Shown here piece after piece: positions 1 to 8,792 of a stretch of DNA of 64,000 bases. Under the pieces are notes generated by a model. It was not told the origin of the DNA, searched no databases, and saw only the letters and a list, made by a program, of their open reading frames with translations. Both the position numbers and the translations under genes were made by a program. The stretch is from the NCBI RefSeq assembly GCF_002870965.1, contig NZ_PHSO01000004.1, forward strand, positions 558,001-622,000, in the 5' to 3' direction. The number at the start of each line of letters is the position of its first letter. The first letter of the stretch is position 1. Source of the stretch: Tsuneonella flava (lineage in GTDB: Bacteria; Pseudomonadota; Alphaproteobacteria; Sphingomonadales; Sphingomonadaceae).

Positions 1-219
1 TTTTCCGCCCTGTAAACAAGGCATTACAGCAGCGATATCGTGGTGAAGGTGTAGGTGAAGCGGTGTGCTTCCGGTCTGGTCACGGAATGATTGCAGCGGG
101 GTGGAAAGAGGGATATTTTTCTGACTTATCAGCGTCTTAACCGCAAAACCCAACACCCAGCCGAGGTTTACGGAAGGCGTTCCGCCCTCGCCAGTCTTTG
201 CGCGCCATTTTGGCGAGTC

Positions 220-263
220 GGGCGCTCCCCACTCTATTATCCAATAGTGGAAAGGGAGCGCCC
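220..263 (-). terminator. stem-loop downstream of the 290-610 gene
   Basis: A perfect 10-bp stem (GGGCGCTCCC at 220-229 pairing with GGGAGCGCCC at 254-263) lies 26 bases past the stop codon of the minus-strand gene. Its inner bases CACT/AGTG can extend the pairing. There is no clear T-run, so this is a likely transcript-end hairpin rather than a textbook terminator. I see no gene in bases 1-219. Confidence 0.5.
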
Positions 264-289
264 GTTTGTGCGGCAGAACCGCCGCGAAG

Positions 290-610
290 TTACTTCTTGC
301 CGAAGAACTTGCTGGCCATATCCGCGATATCGTTCAAGGGGTTACCGTCGCCATCGCGGTCGATCATGTTGGCGAATTCGGTCAGCGATCCGTCGCCGCC
401 GATGGCATCCTTGATCTGGCTCATGATGTCGGTCGACACGCCGGTTTTGGCCGAAGCCAGCTCAACCGTATCGCCTTCCATCTGATGCGCTTCACCCAGC
501 GCGGCAACGGCCTTCGCCGCAAGAGCGGGATCAATTCCCAGCTTTTCCGCCATGTTAGTCACGGTCGGGTGATTGGTCGCATGGCCAAGGATAGAATCGA
601 AAAGACCCAT
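290..610 (-). CDS. small hypothetical protein with an EF-hand/dockerin-like motif
   Basis: This 106-residue protein begins MGLFDSILGHA and ends SKFFGKK. It has no signal peptide or membrane segment. The first two thirds are helical and rich in alanine, and I read them as resembling the DUF937/YidB-type small proteins, without certainty. Near residue 85 there is an Asp-rich loop DRDGDGNPLNDI, which fits a calcium-binding EF-hand or dockerin-type loop. A weak AGGAG-like site precedes the ATG. It is transcribed in the same direction as pckA, 137 bases further downstream, beyond a strong hairpin, and so is probably a separate transcription unit. The function is unknown. Confidence 0.7.
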   Translation of the reverse strand: MGLFDSILGHATNHPTVTNMAEKLGIDPALAAKAVAALGEAHQMEGDTVELASAKTGVSTDIMSQIKDAIGGDGSLTEFANMIDRDGDGNPLNDIADMASKFFGKK

Positions 611-674
611 AGGTGGTTACTCCTGAATGTAATCGCCCGGCAGGATTGCCGAACAATATTGCCCTGAAATGACA

Positions 675-703
675 GGCCCCACTCCGGTTTCCCGGGTGGG
701 GCC
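675..703 (-). terminator. terminator hairpin after pckA
   Basis: GGCCCCAC at 675-682 pairs perfectly with GTGGGGCC at 696-703, and inner CCGG bases allow further pairing. It lies about 45 bases beyond the pckA stop on the minus strand. There is no long T-run, but it is the only strong hairpin between pckA and the next gene. Confidence 0.55.
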
Positions 704-747
704 CTCCTCTCCAACTCTTGGCGCGGGGCTATCCCCGACGGCCAGTA

Positions 748-2367
748 TTACGCAACAGTTTCCGCGCCCGATGGGGCCGCATCGCGCACGCCTTGATCGA
801 CATGATCGGCGAATTGTTCGAAATTGTCCACGAAAAGCTGGACCAGCTTCTGTGCAGTCCGGTCGTATTCCTCGCCATTGGCCCAGGTCGAACGCGGATC
901 GAGGATCGCGCTGTCGAGACCCAATGCATCGAGGCTAGGCACGCTAACCGGCACTTCGAAACCGAAATTCGGATCTTTGCGGAACTCAACATCGTTCAGG
1001 CTGCCATCGAGCGCGGCATTGAGCAGTGCGCGTGTCGCCTTGATCGGCATACGGCTGCCGACGCCATATTTGCCGCCAGTCCAGCCGGTGTTGAGCAACC
1101 AGCACTGCACCCCGCCCTTGGCAATCCGCTGTTTCAGCAAGTTACCGTAAACGCTGGGATGGCGCGGCATAAACGGTGCGCCGAAACAGGTGGAAAATGT
1201 CGCTTCCGGCTCGGTCACACCGATTTCGGTGCCGGCCACCTTGGCGGTGTAGCCCGACAGGAAGTGATACATCGCCTGCTCAGGCGTAAGCCGCGCGATC
1301 GGAGGCAGCACACCAAACGCGTCGGCGGTCAGCATAATGACATTCGACGGCACCGGACCGAGGTTGTCTTCGCTCGAATTCGGGATGAATTCAATCGGAT
1401 ACGCCCCGCGTGAATTTTCCGCCAGCGATGCGTCGTCGAAATCGAGCTCGCCGCTTTCATCCATCACCACGTTTTCCAGCACGGTGCCGCGCATCCGGGT
1501 GGTGGCGTAGATTTCCGGCTCAGCCTCTGCCGACAGGCGGATCATCTTGGCGTAGCAGCCACCTTCGAAATTGAAGACTGCAGTGTCCGACCAGCCATGC
1601 TCGTCATCGCCAATCAGCGTGCGGCTGGCATCGGCGGAAAGGGTGGTCTTGCCAGTGCCCGACAGGCCGAAGAACACCGCCGTCTTGCCATCGGAACCGA
1701 TATTGGCCGAACAGTGCATCGGCATAACGCCCTGCGGCGGCAGCAGATAGTTGAGAATGCCGAACACGCTCTTCTTCATTTCACCGGCATAGGCAGTGCC
1801 GCCGATCAGGATCAGCTTCTCCGTGAAGTTGACTGCGATCACGGTTTCGCTGCGGCAACCGTGGCGCGCAGGATCGGCACGGAAGCTGGGCAGATCGATG
1901 ATCGTGTATTCGGGCGCGAAATCGGCCAGCTCCGCCTCTGTCGGGCGCACCAGCAGCGTGCGGATGAACAGGTTGTGCCACGCCAGTTCGTTGATAACAC
2001 GCACGTTCACGCGATATTCCGGCTGAGAACCACCGAACAGGTCGGCGACGTACAGCGTATCCTTCTCACCCAGAGCAGCCAGAAAATCCGCCTTCAGATT
2101 GGCGAAGTGTTCGGGCGTCATGCCCACGTTCACACTGCCCCAATGGACCGTGTCTTCGGTCGTGGCATCGCGAACGATAAACTTGTCTTTCGCGCTGCGC
2201 CCGGTGTGCTTGCCGGTTTCAACTACCAGCGCCCCATGCTTGGCCAGACGGCCTTCGCCGTTGGCAATCGCTTCATCAACCAGTTGATCCGGACCGAAAT
2301 TGGGTTTGATCGTGGCGTTGGTTTCGATGCCCTGTGCGGACAGGGTCTGGGCAAGCGGGGTGGTCAA
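748..2367 (-). CDS. pckA: phosphoenolpyruvate carboxykinase (ATP)
   Basis: This enzyme converts oxaloacetate and ATP to phosphoenolpyruvate and is the entry step of gluconeogenesis. The protein shows the family P-loop [13 protein letters not shown], the ENVV(M)DE metal/substrate stretch and the conserved C-terminal TGWTGGKYG segment. The reading frame stays open further upstream, but that extension does not resemble the family. A TTG at 2367 preceded by GGAGAG at good spacing gives 539 residues, the normal family length, so I chose it. The gene is divergent from chvI-chvG across about 225 bases, an arrangement conserved in many alphaproteobacteria, where ChvI control of pckA has been described in rhizobia. 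Control here is inferred from position only. Confidence 0.95.
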   Translation of the reverse strand: MTTPLAQTLSAQGIETNATIKPNFGPDQLVDEAIANGEGRLAKHGALVVETGKHTGRSAKDKFIVRDATTEDTVHWGSVNVGMTPEHFANLKADFLAALGEKDTLYVADLFGGSQPEYRVNVRVINELAWHNLFIRTLLVRPTEAELADFAPEYTIIDLPSFRADPARHGCRSETVIAVNFTEKLILIGGTAYAGEMKKSVFGILNYLLPPQGVMPMHCSANIGSDGKTAVFFGLSGTGKTTLSADASRTLIGDDEHGWSDTAVFNFEGGCYAKMIRLSAEAEPEIYATTRMRGTVLENVVMDESGELDFDDASLAENSRGAYPIEFIPNSSEDNLGPVPSNVIMLTADAFGVLPPIARLTPEQAMYHFLSGYTAKVAGTEIGVTEPEATFSTCFGAPFMPRHPSVYGNLLKQRIAKGGVQCWLLNTGWTGGKYGVGSRMPIKATRALLNAALDGSLNDVEFRKDPNFGFEVPVSVPSLDALGLDSAILDPRSTWANGEEYDRTAQKLVQLFVDNFEQFADHVDQGVRDAAPSGAETVA

Positions 2368-2593
2368 TTCTCTCTCCGAAAGAAACGGTTCCTGAACGCT
2401 GCGGCGGCTGCCAGTATCGGAGGCCGTGCATACGAATGCATCGAGGCATTGGCGGCGGCAATAGTCGCCGAAGCGATTCCCGTCAAACCGTTGCTGTGCG
2501 AACCTCCCCAACTGTGTTTTTCCGCCGATGGATCGCGCGCGTTGTTTCCGTGCGCGGAAGCGGCTAACCCACGTATCCAGTGGAGAATGGACA

Positions 2594-3355
2594 ATGCACG
2601 CTGACGAACAGGTGAGTGCCGAACACGCCGCCGACGACCGGCAGACGATTGCTCTGGTCGACGACGATCGCAATATCCTGACCACCGTTTCGATCGCGTT
2701 GCAGGCAGAAGGGTTTGCCACGCGCGTCTATTCCGATGGCGAGGCCGCGCTCAAGGCATTGGTGGAAAACCCGCCCGATCTGGCTGTGTTCGACATCAAG
2801 ATGCCGCGGATGGATGGGCTGGAACTGCTCCGCAAGGTCCGCATGCAGTCGGACATCCCGGTCATTTTCCTCACCAGCAAGGACGATGAACAGGACGAGG
2901 AGATCGGCCTGGGTCTTGGGGCGGACGATTACATCGCCAAACCGTTCAGCCAGCGTCTGTTGCTGGCGCGTATTCGTGCAATTCTGCGGCGTGCCGCATC
3001 GTCGGAGCCTCGCACCGACGGGATCGTCGGTGTAATGACAGGCGACAGCGGCCCGGTGGTCGAACGCGGGCGACTGACGATGGACCCTGCCCGCCATCAG
3101 GTGACGTGGGACGGGGAGCCGGTGTCACTCACAGTGACCGAATTTCTCATCCTCGAAGCGCTGGCTACGCGCCCCGGCGTTATCAAGAGCCGCAATCAGT
3201 TGATGGATGCTGCCTATCCTGACGACGTGTTCGTCGACGACCGCACAGTGGACAGTCATATCAAACGAATGCGGCGCAAGTTCCGTTCGGTGGACCCCGA
3301 ATTTTCCGCCATCGATACACTGTACGGGGCCGGCTACAGCTTTGCCGACACCTGA
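2594..3355 (+). CDS. chvI: ChvI-type two-component response regulator
   Basis: This OmpR/PhoB-family regulator has 253 residues from an ATG preceded by GGAGA. The N-terminal receiver domain holds the acidic pair in LVDDDRN, the phospho-acceptor Asp67 in [11 protein letters not shown], and the conserved Lys in YIAKPFS. The C-terminal winged-helix domain ends in the [14 protein letters not shown] recognition helix and wing GAGYSF. The cognate kinase follows directly. In alphaproteobacteria ChvI responds to envelope or acid stress and controls surface and central carbon genes. Upstream in-frame codons exist but lack family similarity. Confidence 0.93.
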   Translation: MHADEQVSAEHAADDRQTIALVDDDRNILTTVSIALQAEGFATRVYSDGEAALKALVENPPDLAVFDIKMPRMDGLELLRKVRMQSDIPVIFLTSKDDEQDEEIGLGLGADDYIAKPFSQRLLLARIRAILRRAASSEPRTDGIVGVMTGDSGPVVERGRLTMDPARHQVTWDGEPVSLTVTEFLILEALATRPGVIKSRNQLMDAAYPDDVFVDDRTVDSHIKRMRRKFRSVDPEFSAIDTLYGAGYSFADT

Positions 3356-3385
3356 TCGCCATGCCTGTTGCCAAGCCTGAAAATC

Positions 3386-4966
3386 ATGCCTGACGAAACG
3401 GACAGCGGCGGTGTCGTACCCGCCCTTGCGCGGTTCACGCCGGGGCGGCGGCTGTCGCTTACCCCGCGTCTGCTGATTATCAATCTGCTGCCGCTGCTGC
3501 TGCTGGGCGGCGGGGTGTTCTACCTCGATTCCTATCGCAAGCAGTTGCTGAACGAGCGGTATAAACTCGCCCGGATCGAAGCGCAGATCACGGCGGAGGC
3601 GCTGGCCGGGGCATCGCGCGAACGACAGGAAACCCTGCTGATCCAGATCGGCAAGGAACAGCATATGCGACTGCGTATGTACGATGCACAAGGGCGCCTG
3701 TGGGCCGACAGTTTCGCGCTGGATGTGCCCTCCTTCGCGTTCGACAAACCGGGGGACGAAACCTGGCAGGAAAACTTCGCCCGCTGGCTCGACCGTGCGG
3801 TGGACAAGATCGTCGGTGCTCCGCCCATCCCCGATTATGTCGAGCCCGACGAACCCAGCGCCGATGCATGGCCCGAACTCAAACATGCGCGCGAAGAAAA
3901 TCTCACGCAGATCCAGTTACGCGATGCGCCCGATGGCACTCCGGTCATCAATACGGCGGCCCCGGTTGGCCTGCTCGGCGCCACTTTGCTGACCACCCGT
4001 AACGCGGTCGATATCACACAGGAAGTGCGCGAGGCACGCACCACACTGGTCACCGCAGTGGCGCTGGCGCTGTTTATATCGATCCTGTTGTCGCTCTATA
4101 TGGCGCGCACGATCGTTCTGCCGCTGCGCCTGCTGGCACGTGCGACTACACGGGTGCGACAGGGGCGCGAACGCTATGTCGATGTGCCACGCATGCCCGC
4201 CCGGCGCGACGAGATCGGCCAGCTTGCCCGCGCGATTGCCGATATGACCGAAACTTTGCGTCAGCGGATCGATGCGGTCGATCACTTCGCCGCCGACGTG
4301 GCGCACGAAATCAAGAATCCGCTCGCCTCGCTTCGCAGTGCGCTGGAATCGCTGCAAACAGTGGACGATCCTGCCCTGCGCCGCCAGCTTGGCGATATCG
4401 CCGCGCACGATGTGCGGCGGATCGACCGCCTCGTGACCGAAATTTCCGAAGCCAGTCGGATCGATGCCGAATTGAGCCGTGCGACATTCGAAAGGATCGA
4501 TCTGGTCGAACTGATCCGCAACATTATCGGCAGCCGCGAAGCGCGCGACGAGAATGGCGGACGCCAGTTGCTCTTATCAACCTCTATGTCCGCCGCGCCG
4601 GTGATGGGTGAACCGGTGCGCCTGGAACGCGTGATCGAAAACCTGCTCGATAACGCTGTGTCGTTTTCGCCCTCCGATGCATCCATCGAACTCGATCTGG
4701 AGCGGACCCATGACCGTTACGTGCAATTGTCGGTCAGCGATCATGGGCCGGGAATCGCGGAAGAATCGCGCGAGAAGGTATTCCGCCGGTTCCACTCGCT
4801 GCGCCCCGATGCAGAGGATTTCGGTCAGCACTCAGGCCTCGGCCTCGCGATTGCCCGCACTATTGCCGAGGCACACGATGGTGCGCTGACGGCCCATAGC
4901 CGCATCGATGGCGAACAGGGCGCACGTCTTGTGCTCGAACTGCCACTGGCACCGCGCAAGCGATGA
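3386..4966 (+). CDS. chvG: ChvG-type sensor histidine kinase
   Basis: This is the inner-membrane partner kinase of ChvI, 526 residues from the ATG; a TTG 18 bases upstream is an alternative start. A first membrane segment (about residues 30-50) and a second (about 225-245) bracket a periplasmic sensor region. A HAMP segment, a dimerisation box with phospho-accepting His307 in VAHEIKNPLASL, and the ATPase N, G1 and G2 boxes (ENLLDNAVSFSP, SDHGPGIA, HSGLGLAIA) follow. The stop overlaps the ATG of hprK by four bases, so signalling and PTS genes are translationally coupled, as in many alphaproteobacteria. Confidence 0.93.
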   Translation: MPDETDSGGVVPALARFTPGRRLSLTPRLLIINLLPLLLLGGGVFYLDSYRKQLLNERYKLARIEAQITAEALAGASRERQETLLIQIGKEQHMRLRMYDAQGRLWADSFALDVPSFAFDKPGDETWQENFARWLDRAVDKIVGAPPIPDYVEPDEPSADAWPELKHAREENLTQIQLRDAPDGTPVINTAAPVGLLGATLLTTRNAVDITQEVREARTTLVTAVALALFISILLSLYMARTIVLPLRLLARATTRVRQGRERYVDVPRMPARRDEIGQLARAIADMTETLRQRIDAVDHFAADVAHEIKNPLASLRSALESLQTVDDPALRRQLGDIAAHDVRRIDRLVTEISEASRIDAELSRATFERIDLVELIRNIIGSREARDENGGRQLLLSTSMSAAPVMGEPVRLERVIENLLDNAVSFSPSDASIELDLERTHDRYVQLSVSDHGPGIAEESREKVFRRFHSLRPDAEDFGQHSGLGLAIARTIAEAHDGALTAHSRIDGEQGARLVLELPLAPRKR

Positions 4967-5400
4967 ACGCGCCGCTGCTCCATCAGGCAACTGCTGTAGC
5001 GATTGGCGGGCGAGCGGTGCTGCTGGAGGGCGCGCCGGGTGCTGGCAAGAGCAGTCTGGCTCTGGCTCTGATCGATCGTGGGGCGACCTTGGTGGGGGAC
5101 GATGGCGTGGCGCTGTCCCGACAGGGCGCTATCCTGTGGGCCGCGCCGCCGCCCAATACCGCCGGGCTGCTGGAAATTCGCAATATCGGCATTGTCACAC
5201 TGCCGACCGCCATCGCGCAAGTGGCACTGGTGCTGACGCTCACAACCGATGCGCCGCGCTATATCGAACAGGCCGGAGAGGCATTACGTGCCGATCTGCC
5301 GATCCCCCATCTTGCATTCGATCCGCGCGGCCCGGCCTGTGCCGTTCGCGCCGAATATGCCCTCGCCCTGCACGGATTGCCCCGAACCGAAACGACCTGA
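4963..5400 (+). CDS. hprK: HPr kinase/phosphorylase, short alphaproteobacterial form
   Basis: This 145-residue protein covers only the C-terminal catalytic half of the Gram-positive enzyme. It has a Walker A loop (GAPGAGKS, residues 23-30), a LVGDDGVAL segment that carries the catalytic Asp pair, and an isoleucine-rich LLEIRNIGI segment corresponding to the family signature. It is expected to phosphorylate or dephosphorylate Ser50 of the HPr encoded downstream. It overlaps chvG at ATGA and lies in the order chvG-hprK-rapZ-EIIA-HPr. The truncation is normal for this class of bacteria and is not decay. Confidence 0.9.
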   Translation: MNAPLLHQATAVAIGGRAVLLEGAPGAGKSSLALALIDRGATLVGDDGVALSRQGAILWAAPPPNTAGLLEIRNIGIVTLPTAIAQVALVLTLTTDAPRYIEQAGEALRADLPIPHLAFDPRGPACAVRAEYALALHGLPRTETT

Positions 5401-5447
5401 CAGCAGCGGCTTCCAAAGCGCCGCGCGTTCGCGCAAGGTAATTAACG

Positions 5448-6377
5448 ATGACGAACGAATCGAATCTCTCAGGCCCCGGATCCGGGCAGGAAGTCATGCT
5501 TGTCACCGGCCTTTCCGGCGCGGGCAAGACAACCACCTTGCGAGTTCTCGAAGATCTCGGCTGGGAAGCGATCGACAACTTCCCCATCCGGCTGCTCGAA
5601 CGGCTGATCGGCAAGAGCCTGGGGGAAGAGCCGCCATCGCGCCTCGCCATCGGTTTCGATTCGCGCACACGCGGATTTAATCCCGAAGAAATCATCGATC
5701 TGGTCAAACAGTTTACGACGCGGGACAAAGTGCAGACTTCCACTCTGTTCCTCGACTGCAGCGGCGCCGAGCTGGAGCGGCGATACAACGAAACCCGCCG
5801 CCGCCACCCGATGGCAATGGGCCGCCCGGTGATCGACGCGATTCGGGCGGAACGCGAGCTGCTGGCACCGCTCCGGCGCTGGTCGGACATGGTGATCGAT
5901 ACCACCGCGCTGACCACTAACGATTTGCAGCAGGCGATCCGCCAGCGGTTTGCCGGCGCACCAAGCGACGAGATGAGCATAACCGTCTCCAGCTTCGGCT
6001 TTGCGCGCGGAATGCCACCGCTGTCCGATCTGGTGTTCGACATGCGCTTTCTCGATAATCCCCACTGGGTCGACGGATTACGTGAAAAGACGGGACTGGA
6101 TCACGACGTCTCGGCGCACATCATGGAAGACCCCGCGTGGGATGAGGCATTCTCCCGCATTCGCGACCTGATCCTGATGCTGCTGCCGCGCTATGCCGCA
6201 CAGGGGAAGGCGCACGTCAATCTCGCGTTCGGCTGCACCGGTGGGCGTCACCGTTCGGTACACACTGCAGAAGCCATCGCTCAGGCCTTGCGCGACAACG
6301 GATTTTCGCCCACTGTCATTCATCGCAACCTGGGATCGCGGGCTGCCGATCAGATTGAAGGCACGCCACAGACATGA
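5448..6377 (+). CDS. rapZ: RapZ-family nucleotide-binding protein
   Basis: This 309-residue protein belongs to the RapZ/YvcJ family. The P-loop GLSGAGKT is at residues 21-28, and the family C-terminal signature GCTGGRHRSV is present, followed by the usual VIHRNL segment. In E. coli RapZ is an RNase E adaptor governing GlmZ decay; in alphaproteobacteria the role is less clear. Its place between hprK and the EIIA gene ties it to PTS control. The downstream EIIA gene begins 76 bases after its stop. Confidence 0.92.
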   Translation: MTNESNLSGPGSGQEVMLVTGLSGAGKTTTLRVLEDLGWEAIDNFPIRLLERLIGKSLGEEPPSRLAIGFDSRTRGFNPEEIIDLVKQFTTRDKVQTSTLFLDCSGAELERRYNETRRRHPMAMGRPVIDAIRAERELLAPLRRWSDMVIDTTALTTNDLQQAIRQRFAGAPSDEMSITVSSFGFARGMPPLSDLVFDMRFLDNPHWVDGLREKTGLDHDVSAHIMEDPAWDEAFSRIRDLILMLLPRYAAQGKAHVNLAFGCTGGRHRSVHTAEAIAQALRDNGFSPTVIHRNLGSRAADQIEGTPQT

Positions 6378-6453
6378 CGATCCCGCAAAGCAGGAACCCG
6401 GCATCACCCACGATGCCGCATTGGACACCACGGCAAGAATCCAGAGCTCACGC

Positions 6454-6885
6454 ATGATCGGAATGATCCTGGTAACGCATGGCCATCTGGCCGAAGAATT
6501 CGTGAGCGCGATGGAACACGTCGTCGGCCCGCAAGAAGCTGTGGCGACGATCTGCATCGGCCCGTCAGACGATATGGAAATGCGCCGCCGCGAAATCGCC
6601 AAGGCGATCGCCGATGTCGATTCGGGCGAAGGGGCGATCATCCTCACCGATCTGTTCGGCGGCACTCCATCGAATCTGGCAATTTCATTGCTCGATGCCG
6701 GGCGGGTGGAAGTGATCGCGGGGATCAATCTGCCAATGCTGATCCGCCTTGCCGGTGCGCGCAAGGAAATGGGCGTGACCGATGCCGTTTCCGCCGCACG
6801 CGACGCGGGCAAAACATATATCACCATCGCATCCGAATTTCTGGGCAGCGGCACCGCCGGGGCAGCTGTCGGGGGTGGCCGATGA
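6454..6885 (+). CDS. PTS EIIA component, mannose (Man) type
   Basis: This 143-residue EIIA-Man fold protein starts MIGMILVTHGHLAEEF, in which His9 is the expected phospho-acceptor. It retains LTDLFGGTPSNLAI and the GINLPMLIRLA core of ManX-like EIIA proteins. No EIIB, EIIC or EIID gene is present nearby, so this is a regulatory phosphorelay rather than a sugar transporter. The reading frame is open upstream, but only this start gives a canonical N-terminus. The stop overlaps the HPr start by four bases. Confidence 0.9.
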   Translation: MIGMILVTHGHLAEEFVSAMEHVVGPQEAVATICIGPSDDMEMRRREIAKAIADVDSGEGAIILTDLFGGTPSNLAISLLDAGRVEVIAGINLPMLIRLAGARKEMGVTDAVSAARDAGKTYITIASEFLGSGTAGAAVGGGR

Positions 6886-7160
6886 ACGCGGTGCGGCGGA
6901 CCTGCACCATCGTTAATCAGCGGGGCCTTCATGCCCGTGCCAGTGCCAAATTCGTCAATGCGGTCAGCGAAATATCCGCTGGCTGTTCGGTCAAAGTCGC
7001 GCGCGAAGGCAATGAAGCCGCCGGCGGTTCGATTCTCGGCCTGATGATGCTCGGCGCGGCCCGTGGCGACACAGTGGAGGTCATCGTGGAAGGTGAACAG
7101 GCCGATAGCGTCCTCGACACTCTCTGCGCCCTGATCGACAGCGGTTTCGGCGAGGACTGA
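6882..7160 (+). CDS. ptsH: HPr phosphocarrier protein
   Basis: This 92-residue HPr has the active-site RGLHARASAKF with phospho-His17 and the regulatory Ser50 in GGSILGLMML, which is the site for HprK. It passes phosphate from enzyme I, whose gene is not in this window, to the EIIA encoded immediately upstream. It overlaps the EIIA stop at ATGA, and its own stop shares one base with the next ATG, so this part of the operon is tightly coupled. Confidence 0.94.
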   Translation: MNAVRRTCTIVNQRGLHARASAKFVNAVSEISAGCSVKVAREGNEAAGGSILGLMMLGAARGDTVEVIVEGEQADSVLDTLCALIDSGFGED

Positions 7161-7990
7161 TGACGCCCGGCATCCGCCGCTCGATTACCGGCTTTTCCAA
7201 CCCTACAGTCAAGGCGCTGCGCGCGCTGCGCGACAAGAAGCATCGCAAGCGCGAGGGGCGTTTTCTGGCAGAAGGACTGCGCCTGTTGACCGATGCCCGC
7301 GAATGCGGACGACTGCCCGAAACTCTGGTGATGGCGACCGGACGCGACCCCCACCCTTTGCTCGACGCGCTGGAGGCTGACGTACTGGCCGCGGGCGGCG
7401 AGGTGATCGAAACCGGGGCGGAGATCCTGTCCAAAATCACCGGCAAGGACAACCCGCAGGCCGTCGCCGGAGTGTTCGCGGAATTCGATACCGCGCTGGA
7501 TCGGATCGACCGGACTGCCGCGCCGATCTGGCTGGTGGCGCAGGCGCTGCGCGATCCCGGCAATCTCGGCACGATGCTCCGCACAGCGGATGCTGTCGGT
7601 GCGGGCGGCCTGATCCTGATCGACGACTGCGCCGATCCATTCTCTGTCGAGGCGGTGCGCGCCAGCATGGGCGCGGTGTTCACTCAGGCCATCGCACAAG
7701 CCCGGTGGGACGATTTCATCGCCTGGCTACGCAGCGGGCCGGGTTCCGAAAAGGGCGGGCAACTGGTCGCCGCGTCGCTGCGCGATGCCGTGCCCTATCG
7801 CGGCGCAGCCTATGCCGCGCCCTGCTTCCTTTTGGTCGGCAACGAATCGCGCGGCCTGCCCGAAGAATACGAAATGGCCTGCGATCTGCGCGTGACGATG
7901 CCGATGCGCGGCCGGGCCGACAGCCTCAACGCAGCCGTCGCCGGTGCAGTGCTGGCGTACGAAGTGCTGGCCTGCCTCGATCCACGATAG
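7160..7990 (+). CDS. SpoU/TrmH-family RNA 2'-O-methyltransferase
   Basis: This 276-residue SPOUT methyltransferase is probably an RlmB/TsnR-like 23S rRNA enzyme. The N-terminal substrate-binding half begins RSITGFSNPTVKALRALRDKKHR. The C-terminal knot contains the three SpoU motifs: ALRDPGNLGTMLRTADAVGA, LLVGNESRGLPEEY and MPMRGRADSLNAAVAGAVL. It starts on the last base of the HPr stop codon. The exact nucleotide modified cannot be told from sequence. It ends 15 bases from the convergent lipoprotein gene. Confidence 0.9.
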   Translation: MTPGIRRSITGFSNPTVKALRALRDKKHRKREGRFLAEGLRLLTDARECGRLPETLVMATGRDPHPLLDALEADVLAAGGEVIETGAEILSKITGKDNPQAVAGVFAEFDTALDRIDRTAAPIWLVAQALRDPGNLGTMLRTADAVGAGGLILIDDCADPFSVEAVRASMGAVFTQAIAQARWDDFIAWLRSGPGSEKGGQLVAASLRDAVPYRGAAYAAPCFLLVGNESRGLPEEYEMACDLRVTMPMRGRADSLNAAVAGAVLAYEVLACLDPR

Positions 7991-8005
7991 GTCGGCGGCG
8001 CGAAT

Positions 8006-8755
8006 TCAGGTCGCCGGATCGCGTTTCGCGCTGAGGCTGGTGAAGCTCCACTTCCCATCGCGGCTCGACGCCACAAGCCGGTAATCGTTGAGGCTACGCA
8101 GATAATCGGTAGCGATAAAGCCGGTGGTGCCATCGCGTGTGACGATCTTCTGGAAATCGTCTTCCGGGTGAAGATCGTCGACCAGTGTCACGACATCCCA
8201 CGAGATATCTTCGAGCACTTTGCCCTTGCCTTCGCCTTTGCCCGGCTCGTCGGCATGGATTTCGACCTTTTCACCCACGACCATCACCGACTTGATCGGA
8301 TCGACCGGTCCAAGATCCTGCGTCGCGAACCATGGCAGAGTAATACCGCCCTGCTTGTTCACGCCGCAGCCGAGCGCAGTGAGCTTGTCGAGTTCGTCCC
8401 ACAGGCTCCAGTCGCGCTTCGACAATTCGGCGCGCAACTGGCCAGTGCCGGTGCCGCCGCCGAAATTGAGCTGCACATCGGGCGCTGCCAGCGCGACAAG
8501 CATATTGGTGTCACGTGCCTTCACCGCCGCGCGCAATTGCTTCAGAAAATCTTCCGCGCCGGGAACATCGGTGCAATCGTCCTGCGGAGCGAACGACCCT
8601 TCGGCCAATTTGGGCGCGGGCGTCGCTGCCGATCCATCGACTTTCTTGACGATGTCGGTCGCCGCTTTCTTGATCTTGTCCGAGGGCGCATTCTGCTGGC
8701 TGCACCCAGCCAGTGCCAAAGCCAGTATCGATGCAATGCCCAGAGCGTATTTCAT
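8006..8755 (-). CDS. hypothetical lipoprotein
   Basis: This 249-residue protein has a lipoprotein signal peptide (ILALALAGC lipobox, Cys about residue 18) and should be anchored in the outer or inner membrane. Residues 20-60 form a low-complexity linker. The middle holds a conserved-looking region with LRAAVKARDTNMLVAL and DDFQKIVTRDGTTGFIATDYLRSL. The last part resembles an SH3-like bacterial domain ending. I do not recognise a specific function. It ends facing the methyltransferase gene and lies downstream of rmuC, separated by 37 bases. Confidence 0.8.
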   Translation of the reverse strand: MKYALGIASILALALAGCSQQNAPSDKIKKAATDIVKKVDGSAATPAPKLAEGSFAPQDDCTDVPGAEDFLKQLRAAVKARDTNMLVALAAPDVQLNFGGGTGTGQLRAELSKRDWSLWDELDKLTALGCGVNKQGGITLPWFATQDLGPVDPIKSVMVVGEKVEIHADEPGKGEGKGKVLEDISWDVVTLVDDLHPEDDFQKIVTRDGTTGFIATDYLRSLNDYRLVASSRDGKWSFTSLSAKRDPAT

Positions 8756-8792
8756 GTTCGACCTCTAGCGGCCAATCGCTGCTCGATTCAAC

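Noticed and set aside
1597-2604. Long open frame on the plus strand opposite pckA
   Set aside because: It is an antisense shadow of the well-supported pckA gene and the product is compositionally odd with no recognisable domain.
2368-2721. Upstream extension of the pckA frame to 2721
   Set aside because: The added residues are rich in Arg/Cys/Ser with no family similarity and overlap the chvI start; the TTG at 2367 has a proper ribosome site.
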